Shown here piece by piece: positions 14,901 to 22,475 of a DNA stretch of 36,183 bases. The notes below the pieces were generated by a model. That model ran no database searches, was not told the origin of the DNA, and was given only the letters and a program-made list of their open reading frames with translations. The translations under genes and the position numbers were made by a program. This stretch comes from a virus: positions 1-36,183 of the IMG/VR virus record IMGVR_UViG_3300031800_000005, one strand, 5' to 3'. Each line of letters begins with the position of its first letter. Positions within the stretch are counted from its first letter, which is position 1.

Positions 14901-17446
14901 CCCTCGGGCAGGAACAGGCGGGCGCGCCCTACGCGCGCGATCAGACTCACGGCCTGGGTCACGGCCATCTGGCGGTCAAAAACCGCGTTGAACTCATCGC
15001 CGTGGTCTTGCCATGTGTTCGCCAGGGTAATCAGGCCGTCGAGGTCAATCTTACTGTCGGCCAGGCCAACGCTGTAAACGCTGGAGCGCAGTGCGTCGGC
15101 AATGGCCCACGCTGGTGACGTGGTGGCCTGCGTGGCAGTAAAGCCGCCCGCGCCGGTCGCCGTAATGCTAGAGCCGCCGGTCGCCGTACTGCTCGCATTG
15201 GTCGCCACGATGACCGAGTAGGTGTTATCGTCCACGCGCGTGATCGAGTGCGTGGCGTTTAGCTCCGCAACTGGCACGCCGCCGACATCCCCAGAAAAGC
15301 CGCTTAGAACCACCTGCGCGCCCGTAGGCAGCCCGTGGCCCGCGTGGGTGATGACAACCTGGCTGCTGCCGTCCGTGGTGGCCGCTGGCGAGCTAGAAAG
15401 CGACGTGCTAAAGGCATCACCCTGGTAGATGGGTAACTTGCGGGTGGCGATGACTGATACTTTCTGGAAATTCTGCGTATTCAACTGGCCGGAGGCCCGG
15501 ATGACCATCGCCAGCGTGGTTACGCCGTCGTATTTCCGGTCGGCTGATGTGATATGCGCCCGCAGGCCGTCCCACTTGACGGTATTGGACGAAGTCTGCG
15601 CGTGGACAAACTTGCGCGTGGTGCGCCGCCCGCGCACCTCGTACCGCGCCAATTGCACGTTGTAGGTGAAAGTTAAGGCGAGCGGGTGTAGCTCGAAGCC
15701 GGTGCCAAACAGTCCAATGGTGGCACGGTAACTCGCCGTGATGCCTCTGGCATCACGGTCGTTGTTGCTGACACCGATATATCCTTGTTTGATTCCATCC
15801 CCGACGAGGCCAGTGGCAGGGTCGGGTGTTCCAATGTGCGGCCAATCATCGTAATCGGCCCCGAGCGCCGTCCACTCGCCAGCGGTCGAGGTCAGGGGCG
15901 CACCGTCGTCGTCAATCTGCCGTTTCTCAAACCGCAGGCCGAGCGCCAGCCGGTGAATATTCCCGCTGCCATCTCTCCCAAACAACGGAGAGCCAATGAC
16001 ATCAATAGAAATCCGGTTAGTGGTTGTGTCCCGCGAGTTCGCTGCAAACGGGCCGACCCATGCGTCCCTGATGTGGAATCCGGTGTGCCCTGAGTGCTCG
16101 GGGTGGTAGTGTTCATCCCAAACTGGGCGAACATAAAGGGTGTTGTTGCTGTTGGCGTACACCGTCCGAATGCGGGCGGGGTGAACCACCCTGTCGGCGG
16201 GGGCGCTACCCGACTCCTCGTCATAATTCTCGTTCGAGTAACCCCAAGACCGTCCAAGCTGCTGCCCGTTCACGTTCTGGTATGGATATCCCATGTATCC
16301 TTCCGGCGAATTGGGCGTGCCGCCTTGCGCGGCGGTAGCGTTGCCAATGTAGACAACCTTCCCGACCCACTCGTTCTCAGTCCACGGCGTTCCGGTGACA
16401 GAGACTTTGCCGTACTGCGCGCCGTCGGCCAGCGGCACTAAGCCGGGAATACCCTCAGCCCCCGTGGCCGTGTAATTGCCGCCAGAGTCGGCCAGTAGCC
16501 CCACGCTCCAATCCTCTGGCTCGACCTGCCCGTCCTGAACATCGTCCTTTCCGGGGGCCTCGTCATAATCAGAAGGGTCGAGGTCTTTGGTGTTGCCCAC
16601 GCCGGGCAAGTCCAGCCGACGCACCTCCGATGACGTTTCCACCGTCGCCGGAACCAATGTTATCGGCTCCCCTGGCCCTGAAATCTCGTACTCAATCTCC
16701 TCGTATCCGTCCACGTCCGTCGTGCCCATCCTGACCGACTCAATGTCCATCTCGCCTTGGCCCAGGCAGAACACCTGGTAAAGGCGCTGTTGGGCCGCGT
16801 GACCACCCGTGCCAGCAGCGCCCGGCTCCGCGCCTGGCCGCTCAGTCTGGCCGGTGTAATCGGTGTACGGCGACTCTGCGTAGTCGCAAGTGAGGAGGTG
16901 CCGCCCATACAACACAGGAATAGCTTCTCGGGGACGCGGGCGGTTGTTGCGTTGCGTAACCGTGTAGGTTGGGGAAGGAAGCAACGAATCAGGCGAGTCC
17001 GGTGCCTGAACAGGAAGCAATGCATTGATGAGCATTGCGCCGCCCATCATTACAGCCATTTGCGCAGCGTGAACGACCATCATCTGCCCGGTGGTGAAGG
17101 ACGCGCCCGCCGCAAGCTCTCCGAACAGCAGCTCCCCGCCGATCATCCCCTGCGTGGCAAGAATCAGTCCGATCATTAGGATCATGCGCAGCGGGTCGGT
17201 GCCCCCATCGCCGCCACCCTGCGGTAGCGCCACGAAACACAGAACGTCGTCGTCGGCCAGGTGGGTGATCTCCCACTGTGAGCGCATCAAGCCCTCGCCG
17301 TTGTAAATCGCAACAGTGGGCCGGTCGAACTCGTCAATGCCGCGATCGTCTAGGTAGTCGCGGACGGTGATCGGTTGCTCGACCGCTACAAGCTCCCGGT
17401 CGCTCAAGGCAAACGGGTTTGGAAAGTGGCCAACGGACGCGAGCAT
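11981..17446 (-). CDS. J-like tail tip / host specificity protein, 1821 aa
   Basis: Start chosen as ATG 17446, sharing a base with the NlpC/P60 stop (TGATG) and preceded by AGGTGG. The N-terminal ~60 residues resemble the ubiquitin-like start of such proteins. Hydrophobic segments follow (PLRMILMIGLILATQGMIGG), then the signature NNRPRPREAIPVLYGR and YQVFCLGQGEMDIESVRMG blocks. Further on there is a GHGLPTGAQVVLSGF domain (~690-750), a carbohydrate-binding-like insert (NGGFETDLAEW to LLIDDVRVYKG, ~1090-1265), FN3-like sequence (~1375-1460) and a second SPHGLTTGDRVLVTG domain (~1480-1540). The C-terminal ~150 residues are beta-rich, as in receptor-binding tips. Confidence 0.85.
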   Translation of the reverse strand: MLASVGHFPNPFALSDRELVAVEQPITVRDYLDDRGIDEFDRPTVAIYNGEGLMRSQWEITHLADDDVLCFVALPQGGGDGGTDPLRMILMIGLILATQGMIGGELLFGELAAGASFTTGQMMVVHAAQMAVMMGGAMLINALLPVQAPDSPDSLLPSPTYTVTQRNNRPRPREAIPVLYGRHLLTCDYAESPYTDYTGQTERPGAEPGAAGTGGHAAQQRLYQVFCLGQGEMDIESVRMGTTDVDGYEEIEYEISGPGEPITLVPATVETSSEVRRLDLPGVGNTKDLDPSDYDEAPGKDDVQDGQVEPEDWSVGLLADSGGNYTATGAEGIPGLVPLADGAQYGKVSVTGTPWTENEWVGKVVYIGNATAAQGGTPNSPEGYMGYPYQNVNGQQLGRSWGYSNENYDEESGSAPADRVVHPARIRTVYANSNNTLYVRPVWDEHYHPEHSGHTGFHIRDAWVGPFAANSRDTTTNRISIDVIGSPLFGRDGSGNIHRLALGLRFEKRQIDDDGAPLTSTAGEWTALGADYDDWPHIGTPDPATGLVGDGIKQGYIGVSNNDRDARGITASYRATIGLFGTGFELHPLALTFTYNVQLARYEVRGRRTTRKFVHAQTSSNTVKWDGLRAHITSADRKYDGVTTLAMVIRASGQLNTQNFQKVSVIATRKLPIYQGDAFSTSLSSSPAATTDGSSQVVITHAGHGLPTGAQVVLSGFSGDVGGVPVAELNATHSITRVDDNTYSVIVATNASSTATGGSSITATGAGGFTATQATTSPAWAIADALRSSVYSVGLADSKIDLDGLITLANTWQDHGDEFNAVFDRQMAVTQAVSLIARVGRARLFLPEGKATIVRDQTQPLRTAMYSNRNMTRGSLAISYRFDSSETPTSVEVEFMDSVTWKPASVHAYLYDGGVYSEGKARPQVSSNPSRRLIYGVDDLTVQPDWLEGAGAGDALIGGRFKFAGAADAFTVIEVLAENVLRVDPPVPDTIAITAQDYTIHKAGSRDKPARMALFGCTSRAQSWREGMYSVSDSRHRRRSITFDTDFEGHIAAVGDLVAVTHDVLSLDRQSGDVTGYETATGAGPYLTTSEPLVWEGGDNVMPNGGFETDLAEWSSGGDNVTITRDTSDSKTGNACMRLAKGANDAKTWASTWDYLHAQVGTSKDTVVAARAWVKAGNEAAVGHTLLMEFREDGPVGGGEAPAASDGDYELTRFSYTVTDEWQEVFCTHRIIRGDRTSIHLMLVMAGPAANTELLIDDVRVYKGPFVVTLKGDQGQPVGPTSCYPITDYDADGVSAPFRAGTVRANEMELLSAPGFTPTTELGTREPTSYAFGSTTSWTTDCRVTAIIPRGDNRVQMRMVNEDSRVHTADDETYVGTLADDFLDPIPDAPTLTGLTAFLSGPVNNRVISAAWNPAPGAMGYEVEHGAWQGSRIVAASGGVITDGPIQDGETLRAYSTPVEFLSMNIIAGQSVAFITVPTASPHGLTTGDRVLVTGAQAITGTPASDLNGPHIITVAGPSDFTIPLSASNNTGGGGVQYADTYRLPTGASGTAIGAGTTGDAFVGYDAVTGEFAYGDFIAGDTSSAYFTDGTQGGSQSPGAWTTVGWTNATSISAPYLGNSVPLVSETVYVRARGVGLLRGDWTTTSATSLATNATQLLEFDRSTGSLIGGGFLDSDGGGIATGASSAGSGAAQIQYSLAGWFTHLDDTDPSIAVVQTIKALGELPANHIVKAIEMRLVDVFNSEGLDIHAVGHTEGPQTNEYGQMFADGSVSEATPGAAIDEYSATARTADITYIRSGAAPTEGKMLVILTYVVVPPDPTL

Positions 17447-17844
17447 CAGTCGCGCCACCTGTAAAAAGACTGGTGCTGGTATCCCAAGGCTGGAAGCCGA
17501 CGGCGCGGGGCTACCACCACTCCGCACCCACGTTCACAATGCGCCACCGCACCGCCGACCAAGTCCTTTACAAAAATGCCACAGTGACTCGCGTAGCGGC
17601 CAGAGCGCAGTAGAACCACGTCGCCGTCAATCGGCTCGGACACCGGCTGCCAGCGGGAGTCGCACTCGTCGCGGAACGCCCGTAGGCAGGCCCGCAGGTC
17701 GTCGGGGTCAATAGCCATCTCGGGCAACTCGCGCCCAAAGTCTGCCAGGCTGACCCAGCGAACGAACGACCAGCAGTCGAAGGCATCCGGGCCAGGTGCC
17801 GCAGCTTGCCAAGGTCGGCCAACGTATTTCGCCGCCCAGTGCAT
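17446..17844 (-). CDS. NlpC/P60 tail-tip peptidase (lambda gpK-like)
   Basis: The 132-residue product has the papain-like catalytic pattern of NlpC/P60: Cys in DAFDCWSFVRWV (~residue 23), then GDVVLLRSGR, and His in ASHCGIFV (~residue 87), with VAHCERG after. Such proteins cut peptide cross-links in peptidoglycan during DNA entry or help tail-tip assembly. The position between the DUF1833 gene and the J-like gene is the standard one. It starts two bases after the preceding stop. Confidence 0.88.
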   Translation of the reverse strand: MHWAAKYVGRPWQAAAPGPDAFDCWSFVRWVSLADFGRELPEMAIDPDDLRACLRAFRDECDSRWQPVSEPIDGDVVLLRSGRYASHCGIFVKDLVGGAVAHCERGCGVVVAPRRRLPALGYQHQSFYRWRD

Positions 17845-17846
17845 CG

Positions 17847-18386
17847 CTAAACCCCGAACAGTGCAGGAAACAGTGCTTGGCTATACACCGCTGAAGGGAA
17901 TCTCCTGTTCACCAGGTCGGTGTAAACACAGGTGCCCGTGACCTGTAAAGCGTCAACAGTCACTTGGGTAAGCTGGAGGGTGAGCGGCGGGTTCATCTCA
18001 GGCTGCGCGAGGTCGTCGCTTAAATACGGCCGATAGGTTACTTCAACCGGCTGGGGGTCTTCCATCGCCTGTTCGAGGTGTTCCACAATCTCGCGGCCTA
18101 CCGCGTCAATCGAGAGAATGAGGCGCGGTGATTCGTTGTCTCGCACCGCCGGCAGCGTGAAGTCGAAGCCCAGGGCGATGAACTCGACCGCCGTTGATGG
18201 GTCGAGCGGAGCGCCAGCCTCGAGCGTGGCCGTTAGGTTTTGCTTGTCACGCACCACCCGGATGGCTACGGCGCTGCCTTCGGAGTCCTTGAATGATGGG
18301 TGCCGAAGCTCAAGGGTGTGGAGGATAACGCTCGTCGTCGGGGCAACGGCGTAAGCCTCTTTCAGAGCGTCGGTAAGAGGTGCCAT
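17847..18386 (-). CDS. Minor tail protein, DUF1833 family
   Basis: Start at ATG 18386, in a TGATG overlap with the gene before, gives 179 residues. The pattern LKEAYAVAPTTSVILHTLELRHPSF, FIALGFDFTLPAVRDNESPRLILSIDAVGREIVEHLEQA and PVEVTYRPYLSDD matches DUF1833, a family regularly encoded just before NlpC/P60 in lambda-like tail modules. It probably sits at the tail tip/baseplate. No enzymatic motif is seen. Confidence 0.85.
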   Translation of the reverse strand: MAPLTDALKEAYAVAPTTSVILHTLELRHPSFKDSEGSAVAIRVVRDKQNLTATLEAGAPLDPSTAVEFIALGFDFTLPAVRDNESPRLILSIDAVGREIVEHLEQAMEDPQPVEVTYRPYLSDDLAQPEMNPPLTLQLTQVTVDALQVTGTCVYTDLVNRRFPSAVYSQALFPALFGV

Positions 18387-19288
18387 CAGGTATTCGCCAC
18401 GCTGTCGAGCAGCTCCAGGCGGGCACTCACCGACCAAGTGTCAGCCGTGCGATAGGTGATCCGATAGGGCATGGCAAACCGCGCCTGCTGGTCGTGAAAG
18501 CCGCTCTCGGGCGTGTTGCCGAGGTAAATGTCGTCAACGTAAACGACGGCACCGTCTGGGGCGGCACTGGTCATGCCGATGTAAACCTGAAATCGCAGCC
18601 TATCAGATTGGGCGATGATTCCAGACGAGGCTAGGTATTGCCACTCCCCATTGGAAACCACCGTGGTGGTGCCGACGCTGGCATTGGCGACGGCTCCGTC
18701 CACCTCGTATGGGATCAACTGGCAAGTTGTCCCAATGCCATTCGTGACCTTGACCCACCCTGAACAATAAATAGGAGAGTCTTTCGCAATGACCAGGCCG
18801 TCAGTCGCCACATGAGTGCCGGTGGTTGTGTATATTTGTTGGATGAGCCGGTTGAGACTCGTGCCGCCCGTCGTATTCTCCACCTTGAGGGAATACCCGC
18901 CGGTGACTTTTTCCGATGAAGACCGAGTGACCGTCAGCGCCCCTGGGTTCCCCAACCAGTCGCCCAGTGTGACACCCCCGCCAACGGGGACGACCTCCAT
19001 GTCTGCGTTCTTGGCCTTGTTCGCGCCCGCGCTGCCAGCGTACACCGGCAGGGTGAAAGGCTCGGTGCCGTCGGCCAAGCTGGCGTGATAGAAGTCGCGG
19101 AAAATACGCAACTGGGCAGCGTCCAGCAGCCAGGAACAGTCCAGCGTCGTGCTGGTGAATGTAGACGTGCGCCGGACTCGAGTTCGCCCAGAATCCATCT
19201 GGGTTCGCAGGAGGTTGTCCTCGAGCTCCATGCGATACCCGCGCGTGTCGTAGTTGGGCAGGCCGACCGGCCAAGCGTCAATCGCCAT
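18386..19288 (-). CDS. Minor (distal) tail protein with carbohydrate-binding-like insert
   Basis: The first ~90 residues (WPVGLPNYDTRGYRMELEDN, RTQMDSGRTRVRRTSTFTST, LRIFRDFYHASLADGTEPF) and the last ~35 (ARFAMPYRITYRTADTWSVSA) together resemble the compact phage minor tail protein that follows the tape measure. Between them, ~165 residues form a CBM4/9-like beta-sandwich: NADMEVVP start, TGGYSLKVENTTGG, YCSGWVKVTNG, DGAVVYVDDIYLG. The insert may bind a surface polysaccharide. It abuts the tape-measure stop with no gap. Confidence 0.72.
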   Translation of the reverse strand: MAIDAWPVGLPNYDTRGYRMELEDNLLRTQMDSGRTRVRRTSTFTSTTLDCSWLLDAAQLRIFRDFYHASLADGTEPFTLPVYAGSAGANKAKNADMEVVPVGGGVTLGDWLGNPGALTVTRSSSEKVTGGYSLKVENTTGGTSLNRLIQQIYTTTGTHVATDGLVIAKDSPIYCSGWVKVTNGIGTTCQLIPYEVDGAVANASVGTTTVVSNGEWQYLASSGIIAQSDRLRFQVYIGMTSAAPDGAVVYVDDIYLGNTPESGFHDQQARFAMPYRITYRTADTWSVSARLELLDSVANT

Positions 19289-21757
19289 CTACCTGGTCGC
19301 TCCCGCCACGCGGTTCAGCCCGTACTGGTTCTCGAGGGCCGGGGCCAGGCCACCGCCGCCCCCGATGTTGGAAGCTATCGCGCCCTCTATCTGTTCGACC
19401 ATGATGTCGAGATTGAGCCCACCGTCTGCCCCTGTCGTCTGCTGCACGTCCGACTGTGTGCCCGCCGGCGTGCTGATATTCACGTTGACCTGTGGCCGCG
19501 GAGCCTTGAACGAGCCCTGCTCTGGGATGCGTAGTTGTTGCGGCTCAAATTGCAAGTTGCCCGGTACGTCGGGCGCGGTCGGCACGTTGGGATTGCTGCC
19601 GGGCTTCCCTTGGCTCATCAAGTCGGGGGACAATGCAGGCCCGCCGGTGAACAGGGACATGAGGTTGAGAACCATCGCCTTCGCCTGTATCTCGACCATC
19701 ATGGCGATGATGCTGCGCGCCAGGGACTCGAAATCGGCTTTGCCGTTGGCCACCATCTGCCCAATGCCTGCCGCGATACCGTCCACCGCCTCGTTGAATA
19801 CCGACTGCATCGTGGTCGAGGTTTCCTTCGCATCATCGACCCACTTCTCGAAGGTGGGCTTCTCCTGGATGCCAGTCAGGTCGTCGGCCACCCTTGCAGT
19901 CGCGTCGGCCAGCCCGTTGGTCGCGTCGGCTGCCTTCTCGGCCATGTCCGCGATTTCCGCTAATACGTCCGGGTCGAGCTCGTCGGTGGGTCGAAAAGCG
20001 CCCATGCCATTGCCCACCAGGTCGGAGCCCGAAGGCCCGATGCCGGCAGGGCCGACAAACGGGTCGCCCGCCTGCGCCCGGATGTTCATCCGCTGCTCGA
20101 GCTCGGCTTGAAGGCGCTCTTGCATCTCCCACCAGGGCTCGGACTGTGTTGTCGGCAGAGGCCCGAGGTCGCGCTCGCGGGCCATCATTTCGGCCCAGAT
20201 TTCTTGCTTGTCTTGCCGACGGTCACGCCAATCAGGGGCTAAAACGTCGGAAGCTACTTCAACGCCCTTTACTGCGGCGTATCCAGCCAGCGCGACCGCT
20301 GCGAGGGGGCCGAGGCCCGAACGCCAGACCGCAGTCGCCCCCAGCGCCTTCATCTCGATCACCAGCAAGCGGATGCCCTTCGCAGTCGAACCTGCCCAGG
20401 ATAAGACGTTGACAGCGATGAGGGCTCCCAGAGCAACCTTAAGTTCGGAGCTGTGCTCGGTCAGGAACTTGAACGAGCCAGTCAGCCCTTCGACCGCCGT
20501 CTTGAACGCGCCGCCGATCATTTTGGCCCATTTCTCTATCTTGCCAGTCTCGCCCGCCTCCTTGAGCCAGGCGCGGAAATTGTCAGTCACCTCGAGGATG
20601 GTCGGCGCGAGCTCACGGCCCACAGCCGCCGCCGCACGGTTGACTGAGTTTTTGACCAACTGCATCTGTGCGCTGAACGACGTGGCTGCCATCATGGCTT
20701 CCTCGGTCAGCGCCGCGTTAGCCACCCACTCGTCGTTCGCCATGTTAAGGCTGCGGGTGAGCTCGTCGTTACGTTCGGCCAGGGTCGAGAGGACAGGCAC
20801 GACGCGCACGCCAGACAGGCCGAGCGTTTCGAGCATCGCGGCGTAATCGCGCCCCTCGTCATGCCCGCGCTTCAGCCCTTGGATGAACACCTCGAACGCC
20901 CTGGCCGGCTTCTCCTTGAACAGGTCGCCCATCGCCTTGCGGCTCTTGCCGGTGATCGACTCGAGGGCGGCCATGTCCTCGCCGCCCTTTACAATGGCAT
21001 CGCTGATGGCCTGGAAAGCTCGGATCGTGCTGGAGCCAGAGAGCTCGGCTTCCACGCCCACTGCGGTCATCGCGGTGGCGATACCCACCACGTCCTTTGC
21101 CGCCACGCCAAACGGGGCCGTCGCCTGCGCCACGCGCTTCGACGCTTCTGCGATCTGCGACTCGGTAGCCGCGAAGCTGTTACCCAGGCGCACTATCGTG
21201 GAGGCCAGGCGATCCACGTCAGCCACGTCGGTGTTTGTGATGGTCAGAATACGGGCGAGCGCCGTCGCAGCCACGTCGCCCTGAAGGTCACTGGCCAGCC
21301 CGAGCTTGCCCACCGTTTCGGTGAACCGCTCAATATTGGCTGCGCCGCTCACGCCCAACTGGCCGGCAGCCTGCGCGATGTCGAGCAACTGGCTGGTCGC
21401 TACGGGTAAGCGTTCCGCAATATCCTGCACGCGCACGCCCAGGCGCTCGAGCTCCATGTCGGCCAGGCCCGTGGTCTTGCCCACTCCGATCAGCCCGCGC
21501 TCAAAGTCGGCAAACTCGCCCACCAGCTTGCGTGCGACGAACGCACCGCCAAGCCCGATCATCGCGCCCTTGACACTCAGGATGCTGGACTTGATGCGCC
21601 CGAAGGCTGTGCCCAGGCCAGCGACAGACCGCTTTGCGATAGACATGTCGCGCCTGGCCGCGTCCTTGATGTTGGCAAACGCTCGCTTGACTTGCTCGGC
21701 ACCACGCTTGGCACCGCTCGCGTCAATTTTTACCCTGATCCCTGTCTCGAAGGCCAT
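19289..21757 (-). CDS. Tail tape measure protein, 822 aa
   Basis: The N-terminal ~350 residues follow the TP901-type tape-measure core: FADFERGLIGVGKTTGLAD, LDIAQAAGQLGVSGA, ATALARILTITNTDVADV, FAATESQIAEASKRVAQA, GVEAELSGSSTIRAFQAI. Two hydrophobic segments (LKVALGALIAVNVLSWAGS and GPLAAVALAGYAAVKGV, ~430-510) may enter the host membrane. The C-terminal part holds SLARSIIAMMVEIQAKAMVLNL, as in lambda-like tape measures. It is short for the family, suggesting a tail of roughly 120 nm if the usual ~1.5 angstrom per residue rule applies (inference). Confidence 0.92.
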   Translation of the reverse strand: MAFETGIRVKIDASGAKRGAEQVKRAFANIKDAARRDMSIAKRSVAGLGTAFGRIKSSILSVKGAMIGLGGAFVARKLVGEFADFERGLIGVGKTTGLADMELERLGVRVQDIAERLPVATSQLLDIAQAAGQLGVSGAANIERFTETVGKLGLASDLQGDVAATALARILTITNTDVADVDRLASTIVRLGNSFAATESQIAEASKRVAQATAPFGVAAKDVVGIATAMTAVGVEAELSGSSTIRAFQAISDAIVKGGEDMAALESITGKSRKAMGDLFKEKPARAFEVFIQGLKRGHDEGRDYAAMLETLGLSGVRVVPVLSTLAERNDELTRSLNMANDEWVANAALTEEAMMAATSFSAQMQLVKNSVNRAAAAVGRELAPTILEVTDNFRAWLKEAGETGKIEKWAKMIGGAFKTAVEGLTGSFKFLTEHSSELKVALGALIAVNVLSWAGSTAKGIRLLVIEMKALGATAVWRSGLGPLAAVALAGYAAVKGVEVASDVLAPDWRDRRQDKQEIWAEMMARERDLGPLPTTQSEPWWEMQERLQAELEQRMNIRAQAGDPFVGPAGIGPSGSDLVGNGMGAFRPTDELDPDVLAEIADMAEKAADATNGLADATARVADDLTGIQEKPTFEKWVDDAKETSTTMQSVFNEAVDGIAAGIGQMVANGKADFESLARSIIAMMVEIQAKAMVLNLMSLFTGGPALSPDLMSQGKPGSNPNVPTAPDVPGNLQFEPQQLRIPEQGSFKAPRPQVNVNISTPAGTQSDVQQTTGADGGLNLDIMVEQIEGAIASNIGGGGGLAPALENQYGLNRVAGATR

Positions 21758-22456
21758 TGCTAAGCTCCAGGAACTCCCTGTCCAATACGGTGAGCAGCTC
21801 GATCAGCTCGAGGCGACCCTCCCCTGTTACTCCGTGCAGCGCGCAATACGCTTGCACCTCGGTCAAGGGAATGGAGCCTGCGCCGGCCATTGAGATCGGC
21901 CGACTCCCTGACAGCGCCACGAACGCCGACCATATCCACGCCACGTCGGCGTAAACGTCTGGCCGCTCCTTGAGCGTCTTGGGTGTCCAGCCTGTCTCCG
22001 CTTCCAGCTCGACGAGCCAGCGTTCCTGCGAGGCGTGCTGGAATTGCCAGCGCAGAAACGAGGTCAGTTTCCCGAGGCATCTTCCACCGCCTGCTGCCGA
22101 TAGAGCTCGGCCGACTGCGCGATCTCTGCGATGCACTCGCGGAAGTCACGCAGGTCGGTCAAAGCCTCTGTGGCCGCCTTGGAGCTGTATTTGAGCGCCT
22201 TGCCCGCGCGGGTCACGCCCTTCCAGTCGAGCAGGATCGTTGAGGCCATTGCCCCTATGGTGATCTTCTCGAGCACTGAGTCCGGCAGGGTGCCTGCTCG
22301 TACCTGGTGCCGATATGGTTTCATTGCCGCCTGGACGTGCGCCTGGTAACGCGGGTTGTTCAGCCGCGCGACCTTCACTCGAGCGGTATCGCTCAAGTCT
22401 ACCCAAACGCCTTCTGTTTCGGCCGCCTCGTTGGTTTGGAATCTATCAAGATCCAT
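21723..22456 (-). CDS. Tail assembly chaperone gpGT-like frameshift fusion, ~244 aa
   Basis: Ribosomes translating the gpG-like gene can slip -1 at GGGAAAC (22067-22073), bypass the TGA and continue in the overlapping frame to 21723. This yields 130 + 114 residues. The extension (LTSFLRWQFQHASQERWLVEL, GWTPKTLKERPDVY, EGRLELIELLTVLDREFLEL) has no good start of its own and overlaps the tape-measure start by 35 bases. This matches lambda gpG/gpGT, in which the T extension bridges tape measure and tail tube. Confidence 0.82.
22064..22456 (-). CDS. Tail assembly chaperone gpG-like, 130 aa
   Basis: ATG 22456 follows GGAGGG. The product (FQTNEAAETEGVWVDLSDTA, NNPRYQAHVQAAMKPYRHQV, VLLDWKGV-type segment, RDFRECIAEIAQSAELYRQQ) is a helical protein typical of the first chaperone located between tail tube and tape measure. 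It coats the tape measure before tube assembly. The zero-frame product ends at TGA 22064-22066, immediately after the slippery site. Confidence 0.85.
   Translation of the reverse strand: MDLDRFQTNEAAETEGVWVDLSDTARVKVARLNNPRYQAHVQAAMKPYRHQVRAGTLPDSVLEKITIGAMASTILLDWKGVTRAGKALKYSSKAATEALTDLRDFRECIAEIAQSAELYRQQAVEDASGN
22067..22073 (-). promoter_or_regulatory. Programmed -1 frameshift site GGGAAAC
   Basis: The heptamer fits X XXY YYZ in the zero frame (codons GGA AAC, then TGA). After a one-base slip, Gly-tRNA pairs with GGG and Asn-tRNA with AAA, and CTG is the next codon. It differs from the lambda G/T site (GGGAAAG) only in the last base. The stop codon directly follows, which should favour slipping. 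Confidence 0.85.
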
Positions 22457-22475
22457 GTTGTGCCCTCCTTCATGG

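Noticed and set aside
17447-17527. Upstream extension of the J-like gene by 27 codons
   Set aside because: It overlaps the NlpC/P60 C-terminus. ATG 17446 has AGGTGG upstream and a TGATG junction.
19253-21893. Long plus-strand frames opposite the tape measure gene
   Set aside because: They are GC-driven shadow frames with no ribosome binding sites or domains, on the antisense of a clear tape measure protein.
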